Translations under genes and position numbers: made by a program | The notes under the pieces: generated by a model | Databases searched by the model: none | What the model saw: the letters and a program-made list of their open reading frames with translations, nothing else | Told to the model about the DNA's origin: nothing | Shown here: piece after piece, positions 1-9,336 of the stretch | Layout: each line of letters begins with the position of its first letter | How positions within the stretch are numbered: the first letter of the stretch is position 1 | DNA from: Actinomortierella ambigua | Taxonomy: Eukaryota; Mortierellomycota; Mortierellomycetes; Mortierellales; Mortierellaceae | DNA: 21,353 bases | Assembly (NCBI GenBank): GCA_016098155.1 | Contig: JAAAJB010000262.1 | Coordinates: 1 to 21,353, forward strand | Direction of reading: 5' to 3'

Positions 1-1258
1 CTGCGTCTGCAGAAACGACATTATGGAGACAATCTGTGACGACATCATTCAGGCGTTTGGCGAGACACTGGAGATTCTCAATATATTTCCAAGAAACGGC
101 GGAGAAGTCATTTCAGAGTGGACGATTGGAGGCCAATGGCGATCGGCCCCAGTCTTGCAGGCGGTAAGCGTCAATTCTGTGCCAGCGATCGTCATACACC
201 CAGACGCCTTTAAAGCCACCCCGGCGTTGGAGCAGCTGTGCCTCCGAGACAGCGGACGAATTTGGGTCGGTAGCCAGGAGGTAGGCGCAAACAGATTGCT
301 GTCCATCTGGGATCTACCAAAGCTTCACACGCTACATCTTGAAGGGCATGTGGCGGACAACCTGGATCCACGCAGCTTTGCTCGCATGCCGGCTCTTAAG
401 ATCGTCAGTCTCACGGGCAACGTATCCAATAACAGGGCCTTCCTTCCTAGTCCTGGATCTGCTGCGGATCTTCAGAGGCATCTTTGGACATGGGATATTG
501 CCCTGCCACAGCTTACCACATTGACACTCATGGGACACCATGCCATCCGCTTCCGATTCCGCTTCGTCCTCCTTTGTCCCAATCTCGCGTTTCTCGGGCT
601 GCATGCACGCGGCCACCGCGTTTTCTTATCCGATGACCTCGACATTGGCCTTGACGAGGATACGCTGAATGCAAGTGGTGGGCAGCAGGAGCAAGGCGAC
701 GTTGCAGACTACCCCAACAACGACAACAACAACAACAACAGCGGCGATAATATCAACAACGCCGCAGGTGCGACTACCTCGCATCCCTCCACTCTTCATC
801 ATCGCCTTCGCAACCTTGTGCTCAACGGTCGATATGTAGTATCGGACGAGGCGCTGACGTTCCTTTTGACGCGACTGTTTCCACTACTGTCGTCGTTGAC
901 GATGACTAATTGCAAGCGATACACGATCGAGAAGCTGGTGGAGCTGAGCGAGGCGCATCGGCGACTGGACAATGTGATCACGTCGAGGCAGCTGACAACA
1001 CGGCACATGCGGGCGCTGCAGTTGGAGAGACCGCGCCGGATCCCGAGACGGTATCGGACGACGTTTCAGTCGACCGAGATTGATCAGTGGTACTGCCGCT
1101 TGGAAAAGGAATTTATCGACACCGTCTATCACGGCGACGCAAGCCTTCGCCCAACGCCACATGTCGTTGATGGCCGCTCTGTAGAAATGCTGGGTCCTTA
1201 TTGTATTTATCAGATGGGGCGAAGCAGAAACTTTTTTCGTCGTGCTCGAAATGTGTGA
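1..1258 (+). CDS. Leucine-rich-repeat-like protein, 5'-partial (copy 1)
   Basis: The reading frame is open from base 2 to the TGA ending at 1258. The first ATG is at 23, but the seven codons before it (CVCRNDI) are open and identical to copy 2, where the coding similarity continues well upstream. The true start is therefore probably outside the window. The protein has irregular leucine-rich repeats (for example LPKLHTLHLEGH, LPQLTTLTLMGH, CPNLAFLGLHARG, LRNLVLNGRYV), as in the large F-box/LRR-like families of Mortierella-type fungi. A low-complexity Asn-rich insert lies near residues 230-250, and the C-terminus is basic (ends RRARNV). No F-box is visible in this fragment. The role is unknown; such proteins are usually proposed as protein-binding adaptors. 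It converges on the broken membrane gene at 1448-1832. That it is a real gene is fairly sure; its function is not. Confidence 0.7.
   Translation, partial: CVCRNDIMETICDDIIQAFGETLEILNIFPRNGGEVISEWTIGGQWRSAPVLQAVSVNSVPAIVIHPDAFKATPALEQLCLRDSGRIWVGSQEVGANRLLSIWDLPKLHTLHLEGHVADNLDPRSFARMPALKIVSLTGNVSNNRAFLPSPGSAADLQRHLWTWDIALPQLTTLTLMGHHAIRFRFRFVLLCPNLAFLGLHARGHRVFLSDDLDIGLDEDTLNASGGQQEQGDVADYPNNDNNNNNSGDNINNAAGATTSHPSTLHHRLRNLVLNGRYVVSDEALTFLLTRLFPLLSSLTMTNCKRYTIEKLVELSEAHRRLDNVITSRQLTTRHMRALQLERPRRIPRRYRTTFQSTEIDQWYCRLEKEFIDTVYHGDASLRPTPHVVDGRSVEMLGPYCIYQMGRSRNFFRRARNV
715..740 (+). repeat. AAC trinucleotide microsatellite inside the LRR gene
   Basis: An imperfect run of AAC codons encodes an Asn-rich stretch between two leucine-rich segments. 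It keeps the reading frame and probably lies in a flexible loop. Length variation between strains would be expected. Confidence 0.8.
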
Positions 1259-1263
1259 GAAAA

Positions 1264-1282
1264 CACACGCACACGCACATAC

Positions 1283-1316
<34 letters not shown>

Positions 1317-1320
1317 GCAC
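1264..1320 (+). repeat. CA / CACATA microsatellite
   Basis: Alternating CA with several CACATA units follows directly after the LRR stop codon. The matching place in copy 2 (about 6380-6410) has only a short CA-rich stretch, so the repeat expanded in copy 1 or shrank in copy 2. Confidence 0.85.
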
Positions 1321-1447
1321 TATTCACATCCTTCTCCCCCTCCACCCTCCCTCTCGATATAGAGAAAAAACACAAAAAATATCGTCGTTTATTATACGGT
1401 TGAGAGAGAATCGATAGGCTCATGAGAAAGAGGTGGGCTTAGTGTGG

Positions 1448-1832
1448 TTGAACAGCCGTTAGTCCATGTGTTCCATCAGCAGGCGGCGCTTCCACCTTTT
1501 TCTCTGATGCGGTATGGACCTGGACACGAACATCCTCCGAGCGTGGCGACGACGAGAAGGGGAGAGAGATCCGACTGGGGCAACAGACAGCAAAGCCTCC
1601 AAAGACGGCGCCAAAATGCTGTCCAAGGCAAGAGGGCGAGAGTCAACCATAGGGCTGGACCAAGATAGACCTTGACGTTAGGCTCTGCACCGCTCGTGTT
1701 CAGATGGCGCTCATATTGGATTTTGCGGGCAATGGAGACGGTGAATACGCAGAGGGTCAGGAGAAAAGCTGCGAGAGAGACGAGGATCGACAAGAATGTG
1801 GATCCAACGCTTCTGGAAATGAGGCTTCAAGG
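1448..1832 (-). pseudogene. Claudin-like membrane protein, last-exon relic (copy 1)
   Basis: On the minus strand this matches the third exon of the intact gene at 6533-7716. Shared segments include the third transmembrane stretch (AAFLLTLCVFTVSIARK) and GAEPNVKVYLGPALWLTLAL. Similarity stops abruptly at 1832 (equivalent to 6927), and exons 1 and 2 are absent. Three lesions are visible: an 11-bp deletion near 1800, a one-base insertion in an A run near 1614, and loss of the stop (TAA in copy 2, CAA here at 1448-1450). A TTTATT at 1388-1393, which is AATAAA on the minus strand, matches the probable polyadenylation signal of copy 2. It cannot make the full protein. Confidence 0.85.
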
Positions 1833-2427
1833 GCTTGTTTTTTTTTATTAGCTGCGATCTTGGGAGTCGCGGGTGGATGTTTCTTGGCCGGCTAAGGCCC
1901 ACAACAAAAGTGCGCCAACGTGATGCACATCGCGAAACTACGCCGGGCTATGCAAGCACCCAGTGGAGGGTCCTTACAAACGCCTGCCGCTGTGTCGCTT
2001 GACTGCGATCCTGTCAGGGGCATTGGCAAGGGAGGCCATTATTTCCTCGCATGACGATGCAATCAATAACGCGTCCTCCTGCTTTGCTTTACATCGCTCT
2101 CTCTCATTTGCGATCGGCTTCATCACTTTCCTCCTGAGCTGTCTTCCCACCATTGTCGGAGCTTTATTCTCCATCAACGCGCTTAATCCCTCCCTATACC
2201 TCTCCCTGAATACTACTTTGCCACCAATTCCTCGCATTCCCATAATCAATCAATTCCTTTCTCCGCTCGCGCCATCCTCACGCCTTTGGTTTTCAAGTTG
2301 CTGAGCTTGCCCTTCACGCGGTATATTATCTTGGACCGTTTATAGAACCTTGCCTGCATTCACGCGCTTTCTTACAAAGGTAATGTCTTCTTTTTTTCAA
2401 ATCGTGCAAGAACACATTGTCCTGAAT
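1833..2427. other. Intergenic stretch, CT-rich on the plus strand
   Basis: No convincing gene is seen. From about 2040 the plus strand is CT-rich, as in leaders of the other genes here. A TATA-like element (gtatatta) lies at 2321-2328 and a possible splice donor (GTAATG) at 2380. These could be the promoter and the start of a leader intron for the gene at 2812. The 113-codon frame at 1963-2304 has no recognisable feature and is probably chance. Confidence 0.4.
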
Positions 2428-2428
2428 G

Positions 2429-2510
2429 GCCCGCCTCCTTAACTCCAGCAGGTACACCGGACTCCGTCTGGACTCTGCCGAGTGCTGAAGTGGCTATGAC
2501 AATCGTGGTC
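2429..2510 (+). repeat. 82-nt direct repeat, unit 1, predicted hairpin
   Basis: This unit is repeated 151 bases downstream at 2580-2661 with scattered substitutions. Bases 2428-2495 can fold into one long interrupted hairpin. The apical stem is CCGGAC with GUCUGG around a UCC loop (2457-2471). Below it pair GCAG/CUGC, CUC/GAG, CUU/AAG and a basal GGCC/GGCU. The unit lies upstream of the gene at 2812, within its possible leader intron. Confidence 0.75.
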
Positions 2511-2579
2511 CAAGAATGCTTTTGTGTTCATCTGGACATCTTGCACGCCTTTTAAGCTGGACGCGTTTTGTCATGAGTA

Positions 2580-2661
2580 GCCCGCTTCCTTAACTCCAGC
2601 AGATGCACCAGATACCATCTGGGCTCTGCCGAGTGCTGAAGTGGCTACGACAATTATGGTC
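2580..2661 (+). repeat. 82-nt direct repeat, unit 2, predicted hairpin
   Basis: This is the second copy of the repeat. The apical stem reads CCAGAU-ACC-AUCUGG (2608-2622). Compared with unit 1, one pair changes from C-G to U-A and one from G-U to A-U, so pairing is kept. The basal pair G-U of unit 1 becomes A-U here (AGCC at 2579-2582 with GGCU at 2643-2646). The outer layout of stems and internal loops is the same. Confidence 0.75.
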
Positions 2662-2811
2662 ATCGGTTGGGCGCTCTATTGGGTGCTTTGTAGCAGACTG
2701 CTTGACACGATGCTTGTGGAGGCATCTTTGAAATGAGTCCTAGAAGTATATTTGTCTAATCCTTACTGTCTTTCACAAGGCATTCATTTAGGGCCTCTGT
2801 TTTTATCGACT

Positions 2812-4792
2812 ATGTCGACCGTTCCGACTGAGCACCAGGAATGGGCAAAACGAACATTGTCGGTGGAGCATGTGTCGTTTCGAGCTTTCGTGAGCAAATT
2901 CGACCTAAGTGATAGGGAAGCAGCGATAGAGGCGTATTATGCGCTACTGGAGTGTAGCGCCATTCGAAACAAACGACAACGCGCTCTGAAGGAATCATTC
3001 GCTCAGTTTCGTTCGCATCACGAGGAAAGGTTTTGGGCAAAACGCGCCCTGGAGGTCGATACTGAGGTGGTAGCTAATCGAGCTGGACTTAAAGTACATG
3101 AGGCTGGGGAAGTGATGTCTTCGGCTGCAATCGACAAATTTGTATCAGCAATCCACGCCCTCCCGGCTCATATCCTAATTAATGAAGGTTTGTTCTCATT
3201 TGGTTTTTTGGTCACATCAAGTAGCGAGCACCAGCACCTATCTATGTTAGGATGTTGCTGCTTGCTTGTTCCGCAACTCACATAAAATCTACCTTTGTAT
3301 GTAACGTAGGCTCGGCGTCAACAACGCCTCCAGGCTCGCCCCCATCAAACCTTGTTTCGCCGTCTGGAAATTCGTCACTGCCAGTATCTTCTGTTTCAAC
3401 CTCAGTACCTTCACACGATGGGCCTCATGATATGCGTCCTGAACCAGAGCAGCTATTGGAGCGCGAATGTGAGGAGCTATTGCGAAGCGTCGACAATTCT
3501 AGCCATCCGCATTGTGATTGGAAGGTGGATGATGCATGCATGGCATGTGTCTTCACAGAGTATCGGCAGGCATGCATCAGGTCGCTTGTCGCTCGCAAAA
3601 TTAAACGGACAGACGTCAGCGATATCATGGCCATCATCGGAATATTTGCGCCATCGATGCCAACCGACAGGATGCGCAGATTGTTCTCGCCACTGCAGTT
3701 GGAGACTATTCTGAAACCACAAGCGGAGTTACCAGATTTGGTTGTTGATGATGCCAAGATCATGAAAGCTGTTAGGGTAAGCCTATTCTGAGACGTGAGC
3801 GAGATGTTGTCAGGCTTTCGTGCCAAGTCTTACAGCGCTCATGTCCCTCCTCGTCTCCACCCTCTCTCACTTGGTAGATGTATCTCAAGAAGAAGGGCGA
3901 GGAGGCTGAAGTGCCGTCTATTGGAACTAACAAGAAAGCCAGGATCATGCTGGAGACACTGTAAGTGACTTCGGGAGCGAACATGTATGCCTACAGGCAC
4001 TTTGCAAATACTTGTCCTGACGATTTTTAATCCCCCATAAGATTGGAGTATCTACCATTGAAGGCAGACATTACGGCATCAGAGAGCACATTCACAGTCA
4101 AATGTGTGGCGCCTATCATTCAAGCGTACGTCGATGGTGATGATATAGTCAGCGATTTGTAAGTACCTTGTATCTACTTTGAAGCTATAAGCGAGCCTTC
4201 GTACGCTGACTTCCCTAACACTTCCCTAACCTTGTTTTATAGTCCCAATACTGATTCTGTCACTCAGAAGCAACAAAACATCAAAGCAGATCGACCAGAC
4301 ATCAGAGCCACGGCACAAAAGCAGGAGCTTCTATGGGGAGAGGTGACTGGACCCATCCAGGCAGGGAACAAGGCCAAGGTTTGCTGGGATACATTCAAGT
4401 TAGCTCGGTTCGGCAAGGCGTTCATCATGGCTGGTAACGACTCGGCGCCCCTCGTGCAGGTTGTTGGAAACCTTGGAACGTATATGAATCTGTACCTGAA
4501 AGTCAGAGGCGTTATGATTTTAGAAGAAGTGGACACATTTATTGTGCCAACGTGCAAGGCTATGGTGCCTGCTCTTGTTGCAACACTGCCTACTTTGGAA
4601 CTGCTGAAGGTGAGCATATGAAATTGACAAACTTTAACGGCTGTCAGAGATAGATGTGAGACTCACTTGTTGTTCCTTTTGTTTTAGGAGCAAGTGAAGA
4701 GGGTACGCGGCAGAATGGACGGCAAGTCCAGTGTGTTGAAACGGTCATGGGGCCATCAGGATGTCAAAGATATCAAGAAGCGTCTGAAGTAG
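2812..4792 (+). CDS. Hypothetical protein, possible PD-(D/E)XK-like C-terminal domain
   Basis: Six exons join with GT-AG introns: 2812-3187, 3310-3776, 3878-3960, 4042-4158, 4243-4609 and 4688-4792, giving 504 aa. The start is the first ATG after a likely leader intron acceptor. The N-terminal part (1-125) is charged and probably helical. Residues about 126-165 are rich in Ser, Pro and Thr and look disordered. The C-terminal half holds the recognisable part: a segment with RPDI (D367), then LLWGEVTGP (E381), then NKAK, WD and LARFGK, followed by alternating hydrophobic strands. This order resembles a family expanded in early-diverging fungi, in which a PD...E-V-K core has been likened to PD-(D/E)XK nucleases. 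Thr replaces the usual Lys here (E-V-T), so catalysis is doubtful. The family assignment is from memory of the pattern; function is unknown. The gene lies between two copies of a duplicated gene pair. Confidence 0.75.
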
Positions 4793-5212
4793 GATTTAAG
4801 GAAAAGAAGGCAGCTCCAGACAACACACGCGCATTCTTTTCGCACATAAGTCCTCGGCCTTCCAACTTACGCGTGTTGTATCATCCATGATCTGCAAGCA
4901 GCTGTAGCCTCTTCAATACGTGGCAAATAAATGCGAGCAAAGAACACGATGTGTGCTTTAGCAGCATGTGAGAAGCGGTTTCGAGTATCTGTCATGCTCA
5001 GGAGAAAGTGAGTTAGGGTGGGGATGCGATGGTAAATGGTGCGAAGCAAGATGGCTCAGCGCTACAGCGAATGACCGATGGTGCTAATGGGATGTGCATG
5101 GAAAAGAGGAGGGACAGGCGAACAGATGTATCTGAGCCACATTATTAAGCAAGGTAGACAACGATACTACATATAGGGGAGTCCTTGTCTCTGTAGTTCA
5201 CCTGGAAAAGGG
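4793..5212. other. Intergenic stretch, no gene seen
   Basis: This holds the 3' flank of the preceding gene and the region before the LRR pseudogene. No gene, RNA gene or clear repeat was found. The edge of similarity to the LRR family is not sharp, and some decayed 5' coding sequence may extend into the last 50-100 bases. Confidence 0.4.
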
Positions 5213-6377
5213 TTGGGCCAATACTATCTTCATTGCTCTGAATCTCGCTACCATCCGTTAGGGCCACGCCATCTGGCTATTTTGACAACACAGCATCGTC
5301 AGTTGGGGTTGGCGGCAGCTGTGAGGCGGATGTGCAACACAATCATGTTGGCCGTACTGTATAGAAATCTCTCCAACATCCGGCAGCTCTCTATCATTGG
5401 AGACTATATCCAATAATATCTCGACCTGGTCCCATCGATGACAAGCCTCCATGATGTTGCATTTAACCTCGACTGCAAGTGCCTCGGCGAACAAGACCAA
5501 GTAGCGTACTACATGATGGCCCTGAGGTTTGTAGAGCGGTTCACTCAGCATCATGGTCGCGGCCAACTCAAGACTGCCAAGTTTGTCAACTTGCCGAGCT
5601 GGAATCCACATCTGGATGAATGTCTGGAGATCGAGACCCGCATCCAGCAAATGGTGGGACCTCCCACCAATATCACAACAATCAATGGCACCAACTGGTC
5701 CACTCTCCTTTCGTTTGCCGATATTCTGGACCTAAGCAGTGTCAAGCGGTGGGACCAAACGAGCTCCTCCCAGTGCTCTTGGGAGACTGTTTCACGGGGC
5801 CCAATCTCACGCCTCAATCCACCTTCTACGCTGTTGATCGCTCGAACAGATCGGAACCTGGTTGAGCGATCCGGATGTGTTCAAATGGGCTGTCAAGGAG
5901 CAGGTCTCGCACAAGTCTATAGGCGAGCCACAAACGTTGGTGCCCTTGCAGGTCCTAAACTGCGTCTGCAGAAACGACATTATGGAGACAATCTGTGACG
6001 ACATCATTCAGGCGTTTGGCGAGACACTAGAGGTTCTCAATTTATTTCCAGGATCCGGCGAAGTGATTCCAGAGTTGAAGATCGGAGGCCGATGGTGGTC
6101 GTCTTTAGTCTTGCGGTCAGTAAATATCGCTTCATTGTCGGCCATCGTCATTCATCCAGACGCCTTTAAAGCTACCCCGGCGTTAGAACATCTATACCTC
6201 TAAGATGGCGGAAGAACCTGGGTCGGTAGTGAAGATATAGGCACAAGCAGATTGCTATCCATTTGGGATCTGCCAAAACTCCACACACTCGACCTTAGAG
6301 GTCATGCGGCGGACAACCTGGACCCACGCAGCTTTGCCCGTTTTATGAATTTTTTTCGCTGTGCTCAGCGTTCGTAA
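5213..6377 (+). pseudogene. Leucine-rich-repeat-like protein pseudogene (copy 2)
   Basis: From 5960 this is nearly identical in layout to the copy starting at base 1 (same CVCRNDI, METICDD and DAFKATPALE segments). Upstream of 5960 it preserves N-terminal coding sequence that the window lacks for copy 1 (for example LYRNLSNIRQLSIIGDYI and FVERFTQHHGRGQLKTAKF). It is broken in several ways: an in-frame TAA at 5414-5416, frame changes near 5755 and near 5840, a TAA at 6201-6203 where copy 1 has CGA, and an internal deletion of about 840 bp near 6340. The deletion fuses the middle of the gene to its last codons and keeps the frame, so the original C-terminal frame still ends at a TAA at 6375-6377. 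Confidence 0.85.
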
Positions 6378-6464
6378 GACAGAAAACACACATCACATGC
6401 ACATTGTTTTCTGTTTGCCACATCCCACTCACTATCTTGCGATTTAGAAAGCAATATATCGTCG

Positions 6465-6470
6465 TTTATT
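6465..6470 (-). terminator. Probable polyadenylation signal of the claudin-like gene
   Basis: TTTATT on the plus strand is AATAAA on the minus strand. It lies 63 bases after the stop of the gene at 6533-7716, and the same element and surroundings occur in copy 1 at 1388-1393. Confidence 0.55.
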
Positions 6471-6532
6471 ATACGGTCAGTGTAATGTGAGTGGGAGAGA
6501 ATTGATAGTCTGAAGACAAAGAGGGTATATGG

Positions 6533-7716
6533 TTATACAGCCGTTAATCCATGAGCTCCGTCAACAGGCGACCCCTCTGCCTTTTTCTCCGATGCGGTAT
6601 GGACCTGGACACGAACATCCTCGGGGCGTGGCGACGACGACAAAGAGCGAGAGATCCGACCGGGGCAACAAACAGCAAACCCTCCAAAGACGGCACCAAA
6701 TGCTGTCCAAGGCAAGAGGGCGAGAGTCAACCATAGAGCTGGACCAAGATAGACCTTGACGTTAGGCTCTGCACCGCTCGTATTCAGATGGCGCTCATAT
6801 TGGATTTTGCGGGCAATGGAGACGGTGAAGACGCAGAGGGTCAGGAGAAAAGCCGCGAGAGAGATGAGGATCGACAGGAATGTCACTACCACGTGGATCC
6901 AACGCTTCCGGAAACGGGGTTTCAAGGCGAGTGCCGCGAGTAAGAAGGCGACAAATGCGACACAGACAGCTTAAATAGCATGGGATTTATTTGATGGTGA
7001 TGTTGTTGTTGTTGTGTGTCGTGAAATGTTGGTGGTGGTGGCGTCCGTTGAGATAGAGTGTTAAAGATAGAGTATAAAGGAGAGAAGAGAGAAGAGAGAA
7101 AGAGCAGTGTCAGAGGAAAACCATGGAAAAAATAGAAGTGAAATGATGACCTGGGGTGGTGTCGCGGTTTGCTGTGGTTATTTATCTTGTATTGCTCGCG
7201 GGAAAGGGTCTACTTTTATCATATTTTGTTCGCCTTACTTGGGATAAAGAGAACGGTGATCTTGCTGAAGCCTCGCACGGCACTGGGGATAAATTGCGAC
7301 TCGATCTGGTGTAGTACAAGAATGTCCTCTGGAGAAATAGATAGAAGAAGGGTCAATCTTCAGGATACGTATAGTATTCACCATGAACGCCAAACCGTGG
7401 AGGGTCACTGCGGCAAATGTACGACCAATGTGTGCATGATTTGAAACTCACTCATAGTATAGTGGATATGGGCATTGCTACACGACTGAATCTCCGAGGC
7501 TGCGCCTTGGCAATAGCCAAAGGCACCAAAGGTGACAAAGTCGAATGTGAGATTGAGAGGCTTGCCATCCAATCCCTTGCCTGAGATGAAAGCCACCTTC
7601 TCAAAGTAGAAGGAGCTGAAAAACTGAGCTGGGTGGAGGTCCCCGACATTGATCAGGAAAAAGGCGGCTGTCGTTACGAGATTCACAAAAAAAGAGACAA
7701 CGACGAAGAGCAACAT
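6533..7716 (-). CDS. Claudin-like (SUR7/PalI-type) four-transmembrane protein
   Basis: Three exons on the minus strand: 7716-7452, 7328-7239 and 6969-6533, with GT-AG introns of 123 and 269 nt. Together they encode 263 aa. Four hydrophobic segments are visible, near residues 2-23, 111-133, 145-168 and 191-220. The first extracellular loop carries FGYC (C69) and C79, which resembles the Gly-Leu-Trp-x-x-Cys...Cys signature of claudins and fungal SUR7/PalI proteins. Before the second membrane segment is FIPSAVRGFSK, also typical of that group. The C-terminal tail from about 222 is hydrophilic. Such proteins sit in the plasma membrane or act in pH sensing; which applies here cannot be told. The last exon is duplicated as a relic at 1448-1832. 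Exon 2 was placed because it alone keeps the frame between exons 1 and 3. Confidence 0.75.
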
Positions 7717-9336
7717 TATGAATGGCTAGGTTTGGTCTGTTGGGGGGGGGGGGTTACTGAAAAAGGTTGTCGTTCGGCGAGGAGAAGGAAGGAGATTAAG
7801 AAGGTGGCCGAGTAGTGTGGTGTCTGCTTCAAGGTGAAGTATACTAAAGAGAGGAGAGAGAAGAGGAGAGAAAACAAGTGCAAAGAAAAGAGTGGGCCTG
7901 CATATGTCCAGTGTCGAAGGAGGAGGGATATGGGTTACAAGTAACGTTGTAGTGTGCTGCAGTGAGAAAAAAAGAATGGAAAGGAGATGGAAGGAGGAGA
8001 ACGAAGGGAGGTGCTTGAAAGAACAAAGCGTGAACGGAGAGTCAGCACATTTCAGGCGGAAGAGGAGAGAGAGGGGAGGTCGCGGTGTTGAGCGTACTAA
8101 ACCAAACGTTTACCGGTAGCGAGGAGAAAGAAGAGGAGAAGGGGAAGGCAAAGTGTCCAACGAAGGTTGGCCTTCAGCAATGGGGTGTCCGGGTCGATGC
8201 CAGGGGGGCATTGTTGGTGAGAAGAGAGACAGCATGTGTCCTCCTTCCCCCCTATCTCTCGTGTCCCTGGCATGCTTCGTTCACATAGGGTTTTCGCGGT
8301 CAAAGAGGGGGATGGGTCTCCTAGGTGAGCTTGGCCTCCTTCCATGGAGCAGGAGGTGAGTCCGACAGGGACAAGAGAATTTGAGACTGACTGGCTGATC
8401 ACAGAAGAAGGGAGCATGACAAAGGAGGGACGGAGATGGCGGGAGAAGAGATATGGAGAATATGTAGTGCCGAAGGGGTGAATCAAGGGGTCACGTTGCA
8501 TGGCTGGGTCGACTGGTAGAGGCGCGTAGAGTATGGCCTTGACCACAATGACGGAGTGAGAGCAGCCATAGCATGTCCGCTATACACGCACGGTCATACA
8601 GCATATACGGCTCTTGAGACGTCTCCTCCTTCAAATGGCCATGAAAAATACGTTCACCTATGGCTGTTGACTATCCAATTGCAAAGGGCTGCATTGTTGG
8701 CTGGCTTACCTGCTTCTCTCTCTATGTGTCGTCTACCAGCTACAAAAAAAAAAAAAAAAAAAGCTGCAAAAGTTAACCATTGGTGGGCAAGCCCAAGGTT
8801 GAGAGTTGCGGGCTGGAAGGCCATTGCACAACTAGCCTGTGCTCTGATAAGCAACGTGTCCACTGTTTGTCCGACGACACGCATACGCACGGTCTGTCGC
8901 CGATGCCTGTCTGTCTTGTGGCGGTGGAAAGGGTTGGTCAAATGTTCCCTCCCCCAAAATTTTTTTTGTTCTCTTCGGTCCCCTCTGTGTGTGGGCACAG
9001 TAGGAGGGCACAGAAATTCCCAACAAATGGTCCCCTCAGCCCGTCAGTCTGTCAACGGTCGGTGAACGGAGATTCAAAGGGTGGCGAGGGGAACGAGCGT
9101 TGAAAACGGAGAGAGAGTTGTCGTTTGCAGAGAATTCGTCCCTTCTCTCAAGGCACCGACCGACCGACCGATTGACCGACCAGCAATATCGGGCTCGGGG
9201 TTTCAGTGCGCAACCCAAAACGAACAAACGCCTCGATACAATTCAGGCCAAATAAAAGGACATCACACTTCCCCCTCCCCCGACTTGCTGTTTCTTCTCT
9301 CCCCCCTCCCTTTTGCCCCCTTCATCCATCGTCACC
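7717..9336. other. Divergent intergenic region, purine-rich, with homopolymer runs
   Basis: No supported gene is seen. The left part (about 7780-8150) is GA-rich on the plus strand, so it is CT-rich in the direction of the claudin-like gene and is likely its leader or promoter. There is a run of 12 G at 7742-7753 and of 19 A at 8744-8762. A GACC tetranucleotide cluster lies near 9156-9181. The right end is CT-rich and leads into the elongase start. Open frames here (the longest is 169 codons, at 8556-9065) show low-complexity composition and no family motif. Confidence 0.5.
9250..9259 (+). promoter_or_regulatory. TATA-like element of the elongase gene
   Basis: AAATAAAAGG lies about 80 bases before the elongase ATG and is followed by a strongly CT-rich leader. 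Assigned by position and composition only. Confidence 0.4.

Larger units (their letters stand above)
2380..2779 (+). other. Candidate 5'-leader intron of the gene at 2812
   Basis: A donor-like GTAATG at 2380 follows ACAAAG. An acceptor (tttcacaag) ends at 2779, preceded by branch-like ctaat and cttac and a pyrimidine-rich stretch. The ATG at 2812 comes 32 bases later. This is inferred from splice signals alone. The 400-nt length exceeds that of the coding introns in this gene (about 80-120 nt). Confidence 0.35.

Noticed and set aside
1826..1860. T-rich run at the end of the duplicated block as a retrotransposon or poly(A) insertion scar
   Set aside because: No target-site duplication or element sequence is visible, so a plain deletion or recombination junction explains it equally well.
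1963..2304. A 113-codon plus frame between the duplicated block and the hairpin repeats
   Set aside because: It is CT-rich leader-like sequence with no conserved feature, and its hydrophobic look comes from base composition.
8097..8546. A 149-codon minus frame in the purine-rich intergenic region
   Set aside because: It starts without ATG, has low-complexity composition and shows no motif; it fits a chance frame in biased sequence.
8744..8762. A run of 19 A as the tail of a retroposed gene
   Set aside because: No coding or SINE-like sequence precedes it and no flanking direct repeats are seen; it is a simple homopolymer.
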